This document shows, piece by piece, positions 1-8,139 of a stretch of 62,334 nt of DNA. Below the pieces are notes generated by a model. The model worked only from the letters and a program-made list of their open reading frames with translations. It had not been told where the DNA came from and made no database searches. Numbering within the stretch: position 1 is the first letter of the stretch; every line of letters starts with the position of its first letter. The stretch spans positions 1 through 62,334 of the forward strand of contig CAIRGO010000164.1 of NCBI GenBank assembly GCA_903878115.1. The letters are read 5' to 3'. The translations under genes were made by a program, and so were the position numbers. This DNA is from Akkermansiaceae bacterium (GTDB lineage Bacteria > Verrucomicrobiota > Verrucomicrobiia > Verrucomicrobiales > Akkermansiaceae).

Positions 1-364
1 CGCGATCCACGTGAAAAGAACAGACATCCGTGCGCATCAACGCTTGCTCCTCATGACCGATGTAGCCATTGACGCAATCAATCTCAGGATCAAAGCCATA
101 CGCTTGCAATTGCTCCTGGTCACGGAGCATGAAGTCAATCGCCACTTTCCCCGCCGCACTCACCGGCAGCGCGAGCAATTGAGCACGGTCAAGCGTGGTG
201 ATGCCGCGCTCTCCGCTGAGATGACGAATCACTTCCGAAAAATCTCCCTCTAACGAACGTCTCAGACACAGCGCATTGACTCCATCGCGCATCGGCGTGG
301 ACACAAGTTCTTCCATGCTATGCACATAGCGCACATACGGCAGATCAGGTGGCGCGGAGTTCAT
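1..364 (-). CDS. Hypothetical protein, 3' part cut off by window edge
   Basis: Open frame on the minus strand from an ATG at 362-364 to the window edge, about 121 codons, with the C-terminus outside. It starts MNSAPPDLPYVRYVHSMEEL and ends near DVCSFHVDR. There is no signal peptide or membrane segment. The frame is intact and codon use resembles the neighbours, including a GTTAGA Leu-Glu context near 249-254. The conserved-looking FHVD at the cut end is reminiscent of the DUF1826 family, where a Cys-Pro-x-FHVD motif occurs, but the rest is missing so this is only a suggestion. No function can be assigned. Confidence 0.6.
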   Translation of the reverse strand, partial: MNSAPPDLPYVRYVHSMEELVSTPMRDGVNALCLRRSLEGDFSEVIRHLSGERGITTLDRAQLLALPVSAAGKVAIDFMLRDQEQLQAYGFDPEIDCVNGYIGHEEQALMRTDVCSFHVDR

Positions 365-467
365 GCAAGATTTCCTACAACACGCACGCATAAAATGCCA
401 ACCTTTTGCTGTTTGATGAGATCAGGTGAGTAGTCACTTTTCTAGGGTTAAAGGTTACGCCATGGCA

Positions 468-740
468 TCAATCGTTGATCTCACTCTGATCCACCCAACG
501 CCAAACCATCACATGCGCACCGCTATCGGATGCCGAAACAACGGGAGCTTCATCAAGGCTAAACGCATCCTCATCGCCTAACTGAAATGCGGCGGCATAG
601 CGTTTTTCCACGTCCGTTCGGCGCGCCTTACTCGCCAAAAGCCTCGCGATTTCCTCATGCCCCGCAGAAAGTAAGGCCTCGTGAATGGCTAGCACTTCTT
701 CTGGTTGCAGGTATGCGGTGTGGAATGTATTGGCCTTCAT
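468..740 (-). CDS. Small hypothetical protein, coupled to upstream gene
   Basis: A 90-residue acidic soluble protein starting MKANTFHTAYLQPEEVLAIH and ending VMVWRWVDQSEIND. The frame is open up to 785, but the ATG at 740 overlaps the stop of the upstream gene (ATGA, 737-740), which argues for that start and for translational coupling. The N-terminal half is predicted helical (EEVLAIHEALLSAGHEEIARLLA), and the C-terminus has a Trp-rich VWRWVD strand. No known domain is recognised. The two genes probably form a small transcription unit of their own behind the promoter at 1114-1142. Confidence 0.6.
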   Translation of the reverse strand: MKANTFHTAYLQPEEVLAIHEALLSAGHEEIARLLASKARRTDVEKRYAAAFQLGDEDAFSLDEAPVVSASDSGAHVMVWRWVDQSEIND

Positions 741-1072
741 GCGCATTCGGTTTTCAGACTTCCCGCCTCCGCCAAAAAATTCCACAATGCTGTGGTAAGT
801 ATTTCGCTCGGCTCTTGCCCACGTTCATGCGCCAGATGCAACAAGTTGCAAATCAAGTCAACCGTCGAACTGTCATGCCTTTCGTGGTAGTGGTTTTCCC
901 TCTCAAAGAATCCTAACACCGACATCCCCTGCGCGACACCCAAGCCCTTGGTGCAATCGGGCTCATCGAGGCCGTCAGTCGTTTGATACCGAGTAGGATC
1001 ATGGGGTGGAAGGGATGCTAATTGCGTCACCAATGTGGAGAGGGATGGGGGTTCTAGCATTAAGGGATTCAT
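737..1072 (-). CDS. Small hypothetical protein
   Basis: An 111-residue protein if the ATG at 1072 is used; a TTG at 1096 would add eight residues. I chose the ATG because it gives a 5' leader of about 35 nt from the predicted start site near 1107. It has a HERHDSSTVDLICNLLHLAHE helix and an overall charged, soluble composition, with no signal peptide. The stop overlaps the start of the next gene. I do not recognise the family. It lies directly downstream of a large helicase gene but appears to have its own promoter. Confidence 0.6.
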   Translation of the reverse strand: MNPLMLEPPSLSTLVTQLASLPPHDPTRYQTTDGLDEPDCTKGLGVAQGMSVLGFFERENHYHERHDSSTVDLICNLLHLAHERGQEPSEILTTALWNFLAEAGSLKTECA

Positions 1073-1113
1073 GAGATTTGGCAGGTAAGAAATCAAGAAG
1101 TTTTACGTGTTCA

Positions 1114-1142
1114 AATAAACACTAATAGAATGCCAAAGTCAA
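1114..1142 (-). promoter_or_regulatory. Sigma-70-type promoter for the two small genes
   Basis: On the minus strand TTGACT (1142-1137) and TTTATT (1119-1114) are separated by exactly 17 bp, placing the start site near 1107. It lies in the gap between the helicase stop (1150) and the small gene start (1072). It is supported only by consensus match and spacing. Confidence 0.45.
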
Positions 1143-1149
1143 GAAAAAA

Positions 1150-4100
1150 TTACTCCTCCAGCCCACAAACCCGACGTGCTTCGCGGTAGTGCCCCATGGG
1201 CATCGGGTGTTGCATTTGCCAACGAATCGCGATCGGGCGATTGCCGATTGCATCGATAAATTTGCCTTCGCCCAGGAATAAAAATGGCGAAGTAACGCCA
1301 TTCGTCACCTGTTTACAAATTCGAGTGAAAAACAATATGCGATACCCCAGAGCCTCGTAATTGGCGTAAATTTTGCCGATCTTGCTGGTTTGTGTTGTGT
1401 TCGCCTGACTTTCCCAGTGCAGCAAATCAGGTGCCGTGGGGAAATCGCGATACATGGTGCTTTCCGAAAATTGTTTTTCGTTTTTTTCAAAAGTCACCAG
1501 ATGAACGATAACCTTTTGCGCCTCAAAGTGAATCACGCCCACACCTGTGGATCCTCTGCCGTTAAAAGCATCTGCTCCAAATATGGCATTGATTTCTTTG
1601 CTGGAGTAAACGCCGTGAATCTCCAATGTTTCCGGCAAATCCGAAATCGTCTTAGAATGCAAAGGAGATCTACTTTGAGCAAAATCAACAACCTCAGCCA
1701 GATCGCGCATCACGGAAGCATTACGCGTAAGTCGCAGATAAGCTTCTGTTAGATTGGTTGCTTCAATCTCTTTCGCATTGCGATTCCATAAGATCTGATA
1801 CGCAGGCTTGGCGAATGGCTCTGCCGCTAACAACTTCAATTCTTCTCCCGATGCTTTTGCGAATCTCGCCAACCAGTTGAGATATTGAGGCGCGCGTTGC
1901 AACGCAGTTCTAGCGAGAGCAAGGTGGAGTTTGAATCCAGCAAGATCAGGATCATTCTCCGTCTGCTCGTTTCTAGTCAATGACTTCCATTGCGACCAAC
2001 TCCGCTTGCTGAGCAACTCGATTGGATCCTCTTGTGTGACTTCGATGAATTCGCGGAACGACGGCATCTGATCCGCAGGCCATTGAGAAAAAGCATCGCG
2101 AATGCGGAACTCTGGATTCTGATACGTGCGCTTGATGCTAGTGAGGATGGTCTCCTTGGCCTGCCGCTCCATGAGGATCGCACAACCACTGGGTAGATGC
2201 GGAAAACCATTCTCCACCTCTTCCACCAATCGATTCCGCTTGCCAGGCAGAAGAGAAGAAAATCTAAGATCATAGCGGAACTCACGCCGGCACTGACCGA
2301 CAAAATCCAAAACTGTGAGACACTTGCCTTCACTTGTTCGACGCAAACCACGTCCGAGCTGTTGCAGATAGACGATGTGACTTTCCGTGGGCCTAAGAAA
2401 TAGCACGCAATTGATTTCTGGAATATCAACACCCTCATTGAAGACATCCACCACGAAGAGCACATTGATCCGCCCAGTGGCAAGATCGGCGCGCAATTTT
2501 TGTCGAGTATCAGAATCAGTATTCGAAGTCAGGACCTCCGCAGCGATTCCAGCTTGCTGGAAAAAACTTGCCATGAATTCCGCGTGTTTGATGCCTAAGC
2601 AAAATCCCAGCGCTCTCACCGATTTTCGATCAAACTCCGCGCTGCCATAGGGATCGGGGAGGTATTCGCGAAGTTTATCTAACACCAATTGCGCACGGAG
2701 ATGATTAGCATTGAGAAGATTTTGAATTTCTTTGTCGTCGTATCGTCCCCTACTCCATGCCACCTGAGAATAATTCACGGTCGCATCACTGATGGCAAAG
2801 TAATGGAAGGGACAGAGAAGCTTGTCTTGCAGCGCATCAGGCAAACGAATCTCCGCTGCCACGGGTCGATCAAAATGCATCGCTACGCTTGATCCATCGG
2901 TTCGCTCGGGAGTAGCTGTGAGACCTAACAGAGTTTTAGGTTGAAGCAAATCGATGATCGCATCATAGCTTTTTGCCTCCGCATGGTGCGCTTCATCGAT
3001 GACGACATAATCCCAAGCATCCACTCCATGTGCTTCGTGAAGCCGCTGCGAGGTAAACGACTGGATGGAGCAAAACACGTGATCCATCGAGTGCGGGCGA
3101 AGTCCATCCACAAAAAGCCCGCCGAAGTTACCATCTTTGAGAACTTGGCGGAAGCTACCGAGCGCTTGCTCAAGAATTTCCTTCCGATGAGCGATGAAAA
3201 GCAACTTTGGATGACGACCCAATTTGCGTGATTCATTACGATAATCAAAGGCAGCAATCATCGTTTTCCCCGTGCCTGTCGCCGCGATGATGAGGTTGCG
3301 GAAATGGTAACGAGACTCGCGAGCAAAAGCCAGCGCCTCCAGGATTTCTTGCTGGAACGGATGCGGCGCAAGGTCGAACACCGTCAATGGCGTGTAGCTC
3401 TGCCCATCAAAATCATTACGCTCTTTACGAATTGCATCCCGAAAACGCTGAGGCTTCTTCAAATCATAAAGTTCGAATGACGGATTTTCCCAATAACCAG
3501 AAAACTCTGCGGTGCAGCGACGAAACAAATGAGGCAGTTCACGAGCGGCGCATTTAACCGTCCACTCGAGTCCACTGGTCATAGCGGCGTGCGAGAGATT
3601 GGCGGAACCAACATAAGCCGTAGATAAACCCGATTCTCGATGAAAAAAATACGCTTTAGCATGAAGACGGGCGGCATGCGTATCATAATTGATCCGCACT
3701 TCGGTATTAGGCAGTGCGGCAATTTCTTCCACCACCGCAGGATCGGATGCGCCGAGATAACTAGTGGTAATCAAACGCAAAATGCCACCTCGCTCAGTGA
3801 ATTGTTTTAAGGTGTCACGCATCAAGCGCATGCCGCCACTTTTGACAAATGCGACCAGCATGTCACAGCGATCGGCAGTAGCTAGCTCTAGTTCAATTTC
3901 ACGCCCGAGTTGCGGCAGACCTGGTGCACCGGTCAGCAGTGAGGAAGAAGAAAGGTGCGTGAGGGGGCGTGGAGATGCCTCATGATTGTCACCGCAAACT
4001 TCTTCAAGTAGATCAACGTGATCCTCTAACGTAATTTTTTCATTCAGCAAATACGCCAGTTCTTCGCTTTGTCGCGAAACGAGCTCCAGCACCGCATTAG

Positions 4101-4308
4101 TCAGCGCTACCTGACGCGGTGCGTCGTTGGAGCCGTAAATGCGTATGGCCTGCGCAAGCTTCGCCGCGAGGAAGCGGGTGAGATAATCCGGCAGTTCCGC
4201 GGCTTCGATTTTGCCTAGCAGAGAGACAACGCCCTCCCCTCTTAAACGCGAGATTTCATCACGCAAGGTTTGCGTGATGAGATCATCGTAGAGGCCTGCT
4301 TTCAGCAT
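1150..4308 (-). CDS. PLD-nuclease/superfamily II helicase/DUF3427 protein
   Basis: A 1052-residue three-part protein. Residues about 130-290 form a phospholipase-D-like nuclease domain with the HxK motif at H216-x-K218 and a downstream N237 (GSANLS). Residues about 310-690 are a superfamily II helicase: Walker A ATGTGKT at 343-349, DEAH at 438-441, TATP near 464, and the motif VI-like QQLGRGLRR. The rest matches the DUF3427 domain (TMYRDFP...HWESQ). The protein probably binds and processes DNA or RNA in an ATP-dependent way. Members with this architecture occur as free-standing genes and in defence islands; here no other defence gene is recognisable. Its start at 4308 lies just past a 16-bp-arm hairpin that separates it from nrdA. 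The exact substrate is unknown. Confidence 0.88.
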   Translation of the reverse strand: MLKAGLYDDLITQTLRDEISRLRGEGVVSLLGKIEAAELPDYLTRFLAAKLAQAIRIYGSNDAPRQVALTNAVLELVSRQSEELAYLLNEKITLEDHVDLLEEVCGDNHEASPRPLTHLSSSSLLTGAPGLPQLGREIELELATADRCDMLVAFVKSGGMRLMRDTLKQFTERGGILRLITTSYLGASDPAVVEEIAALPNTEVRINYDTHAARLHAKAYFFHRESGLSTAYVGSANLSHAAMTSGLEWTVKCAARELPHLFRRCTAEFSGYWENPSFELYDLKKPQRFRDAIRKERNDFDGQSYTPLTVFDLAPHPFQQEILEALAFARESRYHFRNLIIAATGTGKTMIAAFDYRNESRKLGRHPKLLFIAHRKEILEQALGSFRQVLKDGNFGGLFVDGLRPHSMDHVFCSIQSFTSQRLHEAHGVDAWDYVVIDEAHHAEAKSYDAIIDLLQPKTLLGLTATPERTDGSSVAMHFDRPVAAEIRLPDALQDKLLCPFHYFAISDATVNYSQVAWSRGRYDDKEIQNLLNANHLRAQLVLDKLREYLPDPYGSAEFDRKSVRALGFCLGIKHAEFMASFFQQAGIAAEVLTSNTDSDTRQKLRADLATGRINVLFVVDVFNEGVDIPEINCVLFLRPTESHIVYLQQLGRGLRRTSEGKCLTVLDFVGQCRREFRYDLRFSSLLPGKRNRLVEEVENGFPHLPSGCAILMERQAKETILTSIKRTYQNPEFRIRDAFSQWPADQMPSFREFIEVTQEDPIELLSKRSWSQWKSLTRNEQTENDPDLAGFKLHLALARTALQRAPQYLNWLARFAKASGEELKLLAAEPFAKPAYQILWNRNAKEIEATNLTEAYLRLTRNASVMRDLAEVVDFAQSRSPLHSKTISDLPETLEIHGVYSSKEINAIFGADAFNGRGSTGVGVIHFEAQKVIVHLVTFEKNEKQFSESTMYRDFPTAPDLLHWESQANTTQTSKIGKIYANYEALGYRILFFTRICKQVTNGVTSPFLFLGEGKFIDAIGNRPIAIRWQMQHPMPMGHYREARRVCGLEE

Positions 4309-4327
4309 GGCTTGGTTTGGTTTTTTG

Positions 4328-4373
4328 TTTGATCTGACGGATCTGTCGGATTGGACCGATCCGTCTGATCAAA
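4328..4373. repeat. Large inverted repeat between nrdA and the helicase gene
   Basis: The arms 4328-4343 (TTTGATCTGACGGATC) and 4358-4373 (GATCCGTCTGATCAAA) pair over 15 of 16 positions around a 14-nt loop. The interior repeats GGATC/GTCGGATT/GACCGATCC-like units. It sits between the nrdA stop (4381) and the helicase start (4308). There is no U-run on the minus-strand transcript after the stem (it is followed by A-rich sequence), so it is not a canonical intrinsic terminator. It could be a processing or stabilising hairpin, an operator, or a mobile repeat. Confidence 0.8.
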
Positions 4374-4380
4374 CCTATGG

Positions 4381-7300
4381 TCACTGACAAGCCTCACAAG
4401 TCCCGCCGTTCATCATTGCCTCCAAGGAGCAGGCGTTGCGTTCGGCTTCGGTGTAGGTGCTTTTTGGCTCGCCGCTCATGGTGCCGCGGATTTCTTTGGT
4501 GACGTTGATGGTCGATTTCTCGATGTTGTTGGCTTGCATGGTGCGCAAATAATACGTCGTCTTGAGGCCTTTGCTCCAGGCGCGGCGATACATGTGGCTG
4601 AGTGCCTTGAAGTCGGGGTCGGCCAGGAACAGGTTGACGCTTTGGCTCTGATCGATCCACTTTTGACGACGCGCGGCGGCATCGACGATGGCTTCGTAGC
4701 CGACACCGAAGGCGGTTTGGTAACGTGCTTTGATGTGCTCGGGGATCGTGGAGATCGCATCGAGTTCACCGTCGAAGTATTTCAACTGGTCGAGCATTTC
4801 CTGATTCCACAGGCCGGCTTTTTTCAAATCCTGCACGAGGAAGGAGTTGAGGATGATGAAGTCACCAGCGAGGTTGGATTTCACAAACAGGTTCTTGTAG
4901 TTCGGCTCGATGCAGGGCGTGGTGCCCATGATGTTAGAGATCGTCGCGGTCGGCGCGATGGCCAATACGTTCGAGTTGCGCATGCCGTGCTTGGCGATTT
5001 TTTCTCTGACAAATGTCCAGTCCATTTTGCCACCACGTGGGGTATCGATCTTCACGCCGCGTTCTTCTTCTAACAAGTCAATCGTATCCTGTGGCAACAA
5101 TCCACGATCCCACTTGGAGCCTTTGTAGCTGGAATAGGTGCCGCGATCAGCAGCGAGGTCGCTCGAAGCACTATAAGCATAGTAGGCGATCGCTTCCATG
5201 AATTCATCGTTGAATTCCACAGCAGCAGGCGAACTAAAGGCGAGGCCTTTTTTGTAGAGTGCATTTTGCAAGCCCATCACGCCGAGACCGATGGGGCGGT
5301 GGCGTGAGTTAGCTGTCTTCGCAGCCACGGTGGGGTAGAAATTGATATCGATCACACTATCCAGCGCGCGGATCGCCACGGTGATGGTTTCCTTGAGCAT
5401 CTCATGGTCGATGATGCCATCTTCATTGATGTGAGTATCGAGGATGACCGATCCAAGGTTGCAGACGGCGGTTTCCTCATCGCTGGTATTGAGAGTGATC
5501 TCGGTGCAGAGGTTCGACGAGTGAATCACACCGCAATGGTCCTGCGGCGAACGCACGTTGCAAGGGTCCTTGAAGGTGATCCAAGGGTGGCCAGTTTCGT
5601 AAATCATCTTCAGCATCGACTTCCACAAATCAATCGCTGGCAATTGACGCGACCAGATTTTTCCAGTAGCGGCAAGTGCTTCGTATTCCTCGTAGCGTTG
5701 CTCAAAGGCCTTGCCAAAGAGGTCGTGCAGATCCGGCACTTCGTTCGAGCGGAACAAAGTCCAGTGCTGGCGCGCCTCCATGCGTTTCATGAACAAATCC
5801 GGAATCCAGTTCGCGGTGTTCATGTCATGGCAGCGGCGGCGGTCGTCGCCCGTATTTTTACGGAGATCAAGGAAATCCTCGATGTCGTTGTGCCAGGTTT
5901 CCAGATAAGCGCAACCAGAGCCACGACGCTTGCCGCCTTGGTTCACAGCCACGAGTTGGTCGTTGTGGAGCTTCAAGAAAGGAATGATGCCTTGTGATTC
6001 GCCGTTGGTGCCTTGAATGTAGCCACCGGTGCCGCGCACAGCGGTCCACGAACCACCGAGGCCGCCCGCCCATTTCGAGAGGTAGGCATTTTCGGCGATG
6101 CCGCGTTGCATGATCGACTCGATCGAGTCATCTACTTTGTAGAGGTAGCAAGACGAGAGCTGGCTGTGCAGTGTGCCCGAATTGAAAAGGGTAGGAGTGG
6201 ACGAGCAAAAACGACGACCTTTGTAGAGATTGTAGAGGCGCACGACCCACTGCTCGCGGTTTTCGACTTCCGTCTTGAACAAGCCCATGGCGACGCGCAT
6301 CCAGAAAAACTGTGGCGTTTCCAGGCGACGTTGTTTGTTGCCCGTTTTGTCGATGATCAGATAGCGGTCATACATCGTCTGCACGCCGAGGTAGTCGAAA
6401 TCGAGGTCGGCACTGGGGTCGAGCGCATCGGCGAGGATATCGAGGTTAAAGGATTCGAGCAAATCCGGATGGATGCGCTTGATCGCGACACCGTGCGTGA
6501 GGTGACGACGGAAAGCATTGCGGTGGGCGGTTTTGATGCCACCAATGCCATCGCGCAGGATGTTCCAGCCGAGCACTTCCTCGTAGATGTAGGTGAGCAA
6601 TATGCGACCAGCGAACTTGGCGAAGTCGGCATCTTTTTCGATCATCGTGCGGGCATTGAGGATGATCGTTTGCTTGAGATCATTGGCGGAAATTTCCGAG
6701 CCGATCGAACGACGCAATTCGCGCTCGATTTCGTTTTCCGTGAGGCAGAGGTCCAGACCGATCGAAGCAAAGCCGATGCGTTTTTTCAAATCCGCGCCAT
6801 CCCAGAAAGCCGATTGGCCATCCTCATCGGTGACAACGATCATCGACTCCTGATTGAGATCCTCGACCACTTCCTCGTGATCACTGCGGTAGCGGGCACG
6901 CTCAAAACGATAGCCCATGTAAGCGCGCATCGCCTTCAAGAAACCAGCGCGGCCGAGTTCTTCCTCGACCATGTCCTGCACGTCCTCGATGTTGACAAAT
7001 GCTTGCTCACCGGTGCGCACACGGTCGGTGACAGCCTTGGCGATATCGAGCGATGGCTCTGGATTTTCGCGGATCGAAAGGAATGCCTTGCGCACCGCGA
7101 TTTCGATTTTCGTTTCCGACCACGGCACCACGTTGCCATTGCGGCGGATCAAACGCACCGGCATCGTTTGCGGCGCGGTGTTCACATCGACGTCGCCACT
7201 GCGCTCATAGGAACGACGGAACGCGAGTGACTTCGCGACATCGTAGGCGTCATTTTCTACGAGGGCTTTTTCAATGAGCAGGTAGAGATCATTTTCCGAG

Positions 7301-7644
7301 AGGCGCATGCGACCGCCTTCTTCGATGTTTTTCGTGAGAGATTTTGCGACCGAGTGCGCGACGGCAGAAACAAACGCGCGATTCGAATCGCTGAAGATCG
7401 AGTCTTGTTTCGTTTGACGCGAAACGAGCAAATCCGTGAGAGCATTGCCGATGGTATCGGCGACTTTTTCCAGCGAGAACTGTGTTTCATTGGCACCCGA
7501 AGTGACAGTGATTTCTGGATGAGAGCCATTGAAATCCTTGCCCAGTACTTCGCGCCATGCGAACTGCGTGTCGACGATATTGGTGCGGTCAGTGATGACT
7601 TTTTTCAAGGCGAGGTCTTCTTCAAGATTAAGGGAGCGGTACAT
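4381..7644 (-). CDS. nrdA: Ribonucleoside-diphosphate reductase large subunit, class I
   Basis: A 1087-residue R1 subunit that reduces ribonucleotides to deoxyribonucleotides with the NrdB encoded upstream. A canonical ATP-cone (VRLIRRNGNVVPWSETKIEI) spans about 162-252. A second, diverged cone lies at about 44-145, making the N-terminus much longer than in E. coli NrdA (about 760 residues). Catalytic features are visible: C499 (QLSSCY), C713 and E715 (NLCTEI), C728 (CNLGS), and a C-terminal redox pair C1083-x-x-C1086 (GGTCEACQ). The C499-C713 spacing of 214 equals the E. coli C225-C439 spacing. Third gene of the nrdB - four-helix - nrdA operon. No Shine-Dalgarno precedes the ATG. Allosteric control by ATP/dATP is expected from the cones. 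Confidence 0.97.
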   Translation of the reverse strand: MYRSLNLEEDLALKKVITDRTNIVDTQFAWREVLGKDFNGSHPEITVTSGANETQFSLEKVADTIGNALTDLLVSRQTKQDSIFSDSNRAFVSAVAHSVAKSLTKNIEEGGRMRLSENDLYLLIEKALVENDAYDVAKSLAFRRSYERSGDVDVNTAPQTMPVRLIRRNGNVVPWSETKIEIAVRKAFLSIRENPEPSLDIAKAVTDRVRTGEQAFVNIEDVQDMVEEELGRAGFLKAMRAYMGYRFERARYRSDHEEVVEDLNQESMIVVTDEDGQSAFWDGADLKKRIGFASIGLDLCLTENEIERELRRSIGSEISANDLKQTIILNARTMIEKDADFAKFAGRILLTYIYEEVLGWNILRDGIGGIKTAHRNAFRRHLTHGVAIKRIHPDLLESFNLDILADALDPSADLDFDYLGVQTMYDRYLIIDKTGNKQRRLETPQFFWMRVAMGLFKTEVENREQWVVRLYNLYKGRRFCSSTPTLFNSGTLHSQLSSCYLYKVDDSIESIMQRGIAENAYLSKWAGGLGGSWTAVRGTGGYIQGTNGESQGIIPFLKLHNDQLVAVNQGGKRRGSGCAYLETWHNDIEDFLDLRKNTGDDRRRCHDMNTANWIPDLFMKRMEARQHWTLFRSNEVPDLHDLFGKAFEQRYEEYEALAATGKIWSRQLPAIDLWKSMLKMIYETGHPWITFKDPCNVRSPQDHCGVIHSSNLCTEITLNTSDEETAVCNLGSVILDTHINEDGIIDHEMLKETITVAIRALDSVIDINFYPTVAAKTANSRHRPIGLGVMGLQNALYKKGLAFSSPAAVEFNDEFMEAIAYYAYSASSDLAADRGTYSSYKGSKWDRGLLPQDTIDLLEEERGVKIDTPRGGKMDWTFVREKIAKHGMRNSNVLAIAPTATISNIMGTTPCIEPNYKNLFVKSNLAGDFIILNSFLVQDLKKAGLWNQEMLDQLKYFDGELDAISTIPEHIKARYQTAFGVGYEAIVDAAARRQKWIDQSQSVNLFLADPDFKALSHMYRRAWSKGLKTTYYLRTMQANNIEKSTINVTKEIRGTMSGEPKSTYTEAERNACSLEAMMNGGTCEACQ

Positions 7645-7660
7645 ATGATTATAGTGGTAA

Positions 7661-8128
7661 GTGTGGAGTGATCAGTGATCAGTGGATTGAGAATTGATGG
7701 CGATTAGCTATCGGTTTTGTTTTGTTTGCGTTCTAGGGCGTTTATGAGGCCTTGAAGCATGGCGGAGATTTCTTTGGTTTCTTGGATGATTTCTTTGGCC
7801 GTAGGCAAGCCAGTGAGGTTAAGTTTTTTATGCACTCTTTCGTGCACGTAAATTTGAGTGCGGAGTTCACCGCAAGAGCCTTTGCTATAGCGAAGGAAGC
7901 GCATGAAATCCGCAGTGGAATCGCGCTTGCAGCCTTCTGCAATGTTCGACGGAATTGAAACGGATGCGCGGGTCATTTGATCCTTGAGCGAATAGTTTTT
8001 CGAATCATGCATGCAAACGCAAACATCGACAGCAAGCTGACATGCACGCTTCCATACTTCGAGGTCTTCAAATGTTTTCACATCACTCATAACACTGCTT
8101 CTTCACACTGTCACTGATCACTTCACAC
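7661..8128. mobile_element. Inverted-repeat-bounded cassette carrying a four-helix-bundle gene
   Basis: The 25-nt stretches 7661-7685 and 8104-8128 are inverted copies: read toward each other they match at 17 of the first 18 positions (GTGTG, one mismatch, then AGTGATCAGTGA). They lie immediately outside the stop (7704) and start (8090) of the gene between them, and inside the nrdB-nrdA operon. The core is a tandem AGTGATC-like unit. No transposase is encoded. The simplest reading is a small non-autonomous insertion containing one gene; a hairpin-forming RNA element is the alternative. Confidence 0.5.
7704..8090 (-). CDS. Four-helix-bundle protein (S23/IVS family)
   Basis: A 128-residue protein of the four helix bundle family (TIGR02436), related to proteins encoded in 23S rRNA intervening sequences and to Avd of diversity-generating retroelements. 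Family hallmarks are the N-terminal FEDLEVWKRACQL, then LKDQMTRASVSIPSNIAEG and FMRFLRYSKGSCGELRTQI. Molecular function is not established for stand-alone members; they are small, basic and probably oligomeric. It lies between nrdB (stop 8140) and nrdA (start 7644) in the same direction, flanked by inverted repeats. That position suggests insertion into the reductase operon rather than a role in nucleotide reduction. Confidence 0.9.
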   Translation of the reverse strand: MSDVKTFEDLEVWKRACQLAVDVCVCMHDSKNYSLKDQMTRASVSIPSNIAEGCKRDSTADFMRFLRYSKGSCGELRTQIYVHERVHKKLNLTGLPTAKEIIQETKEISAMLQGLINALERKQNKTDS

Positions 8129-8139
8129 TAGCAACTTCA

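Noticed and set aside
6013-7230. 405-codon open frame antisense to nrdA
   Set aside because: It is a shadow of the nrdA frame in a GC-biased gene, with no independent features; the same holds for 8512-9204 opposite nrdB.
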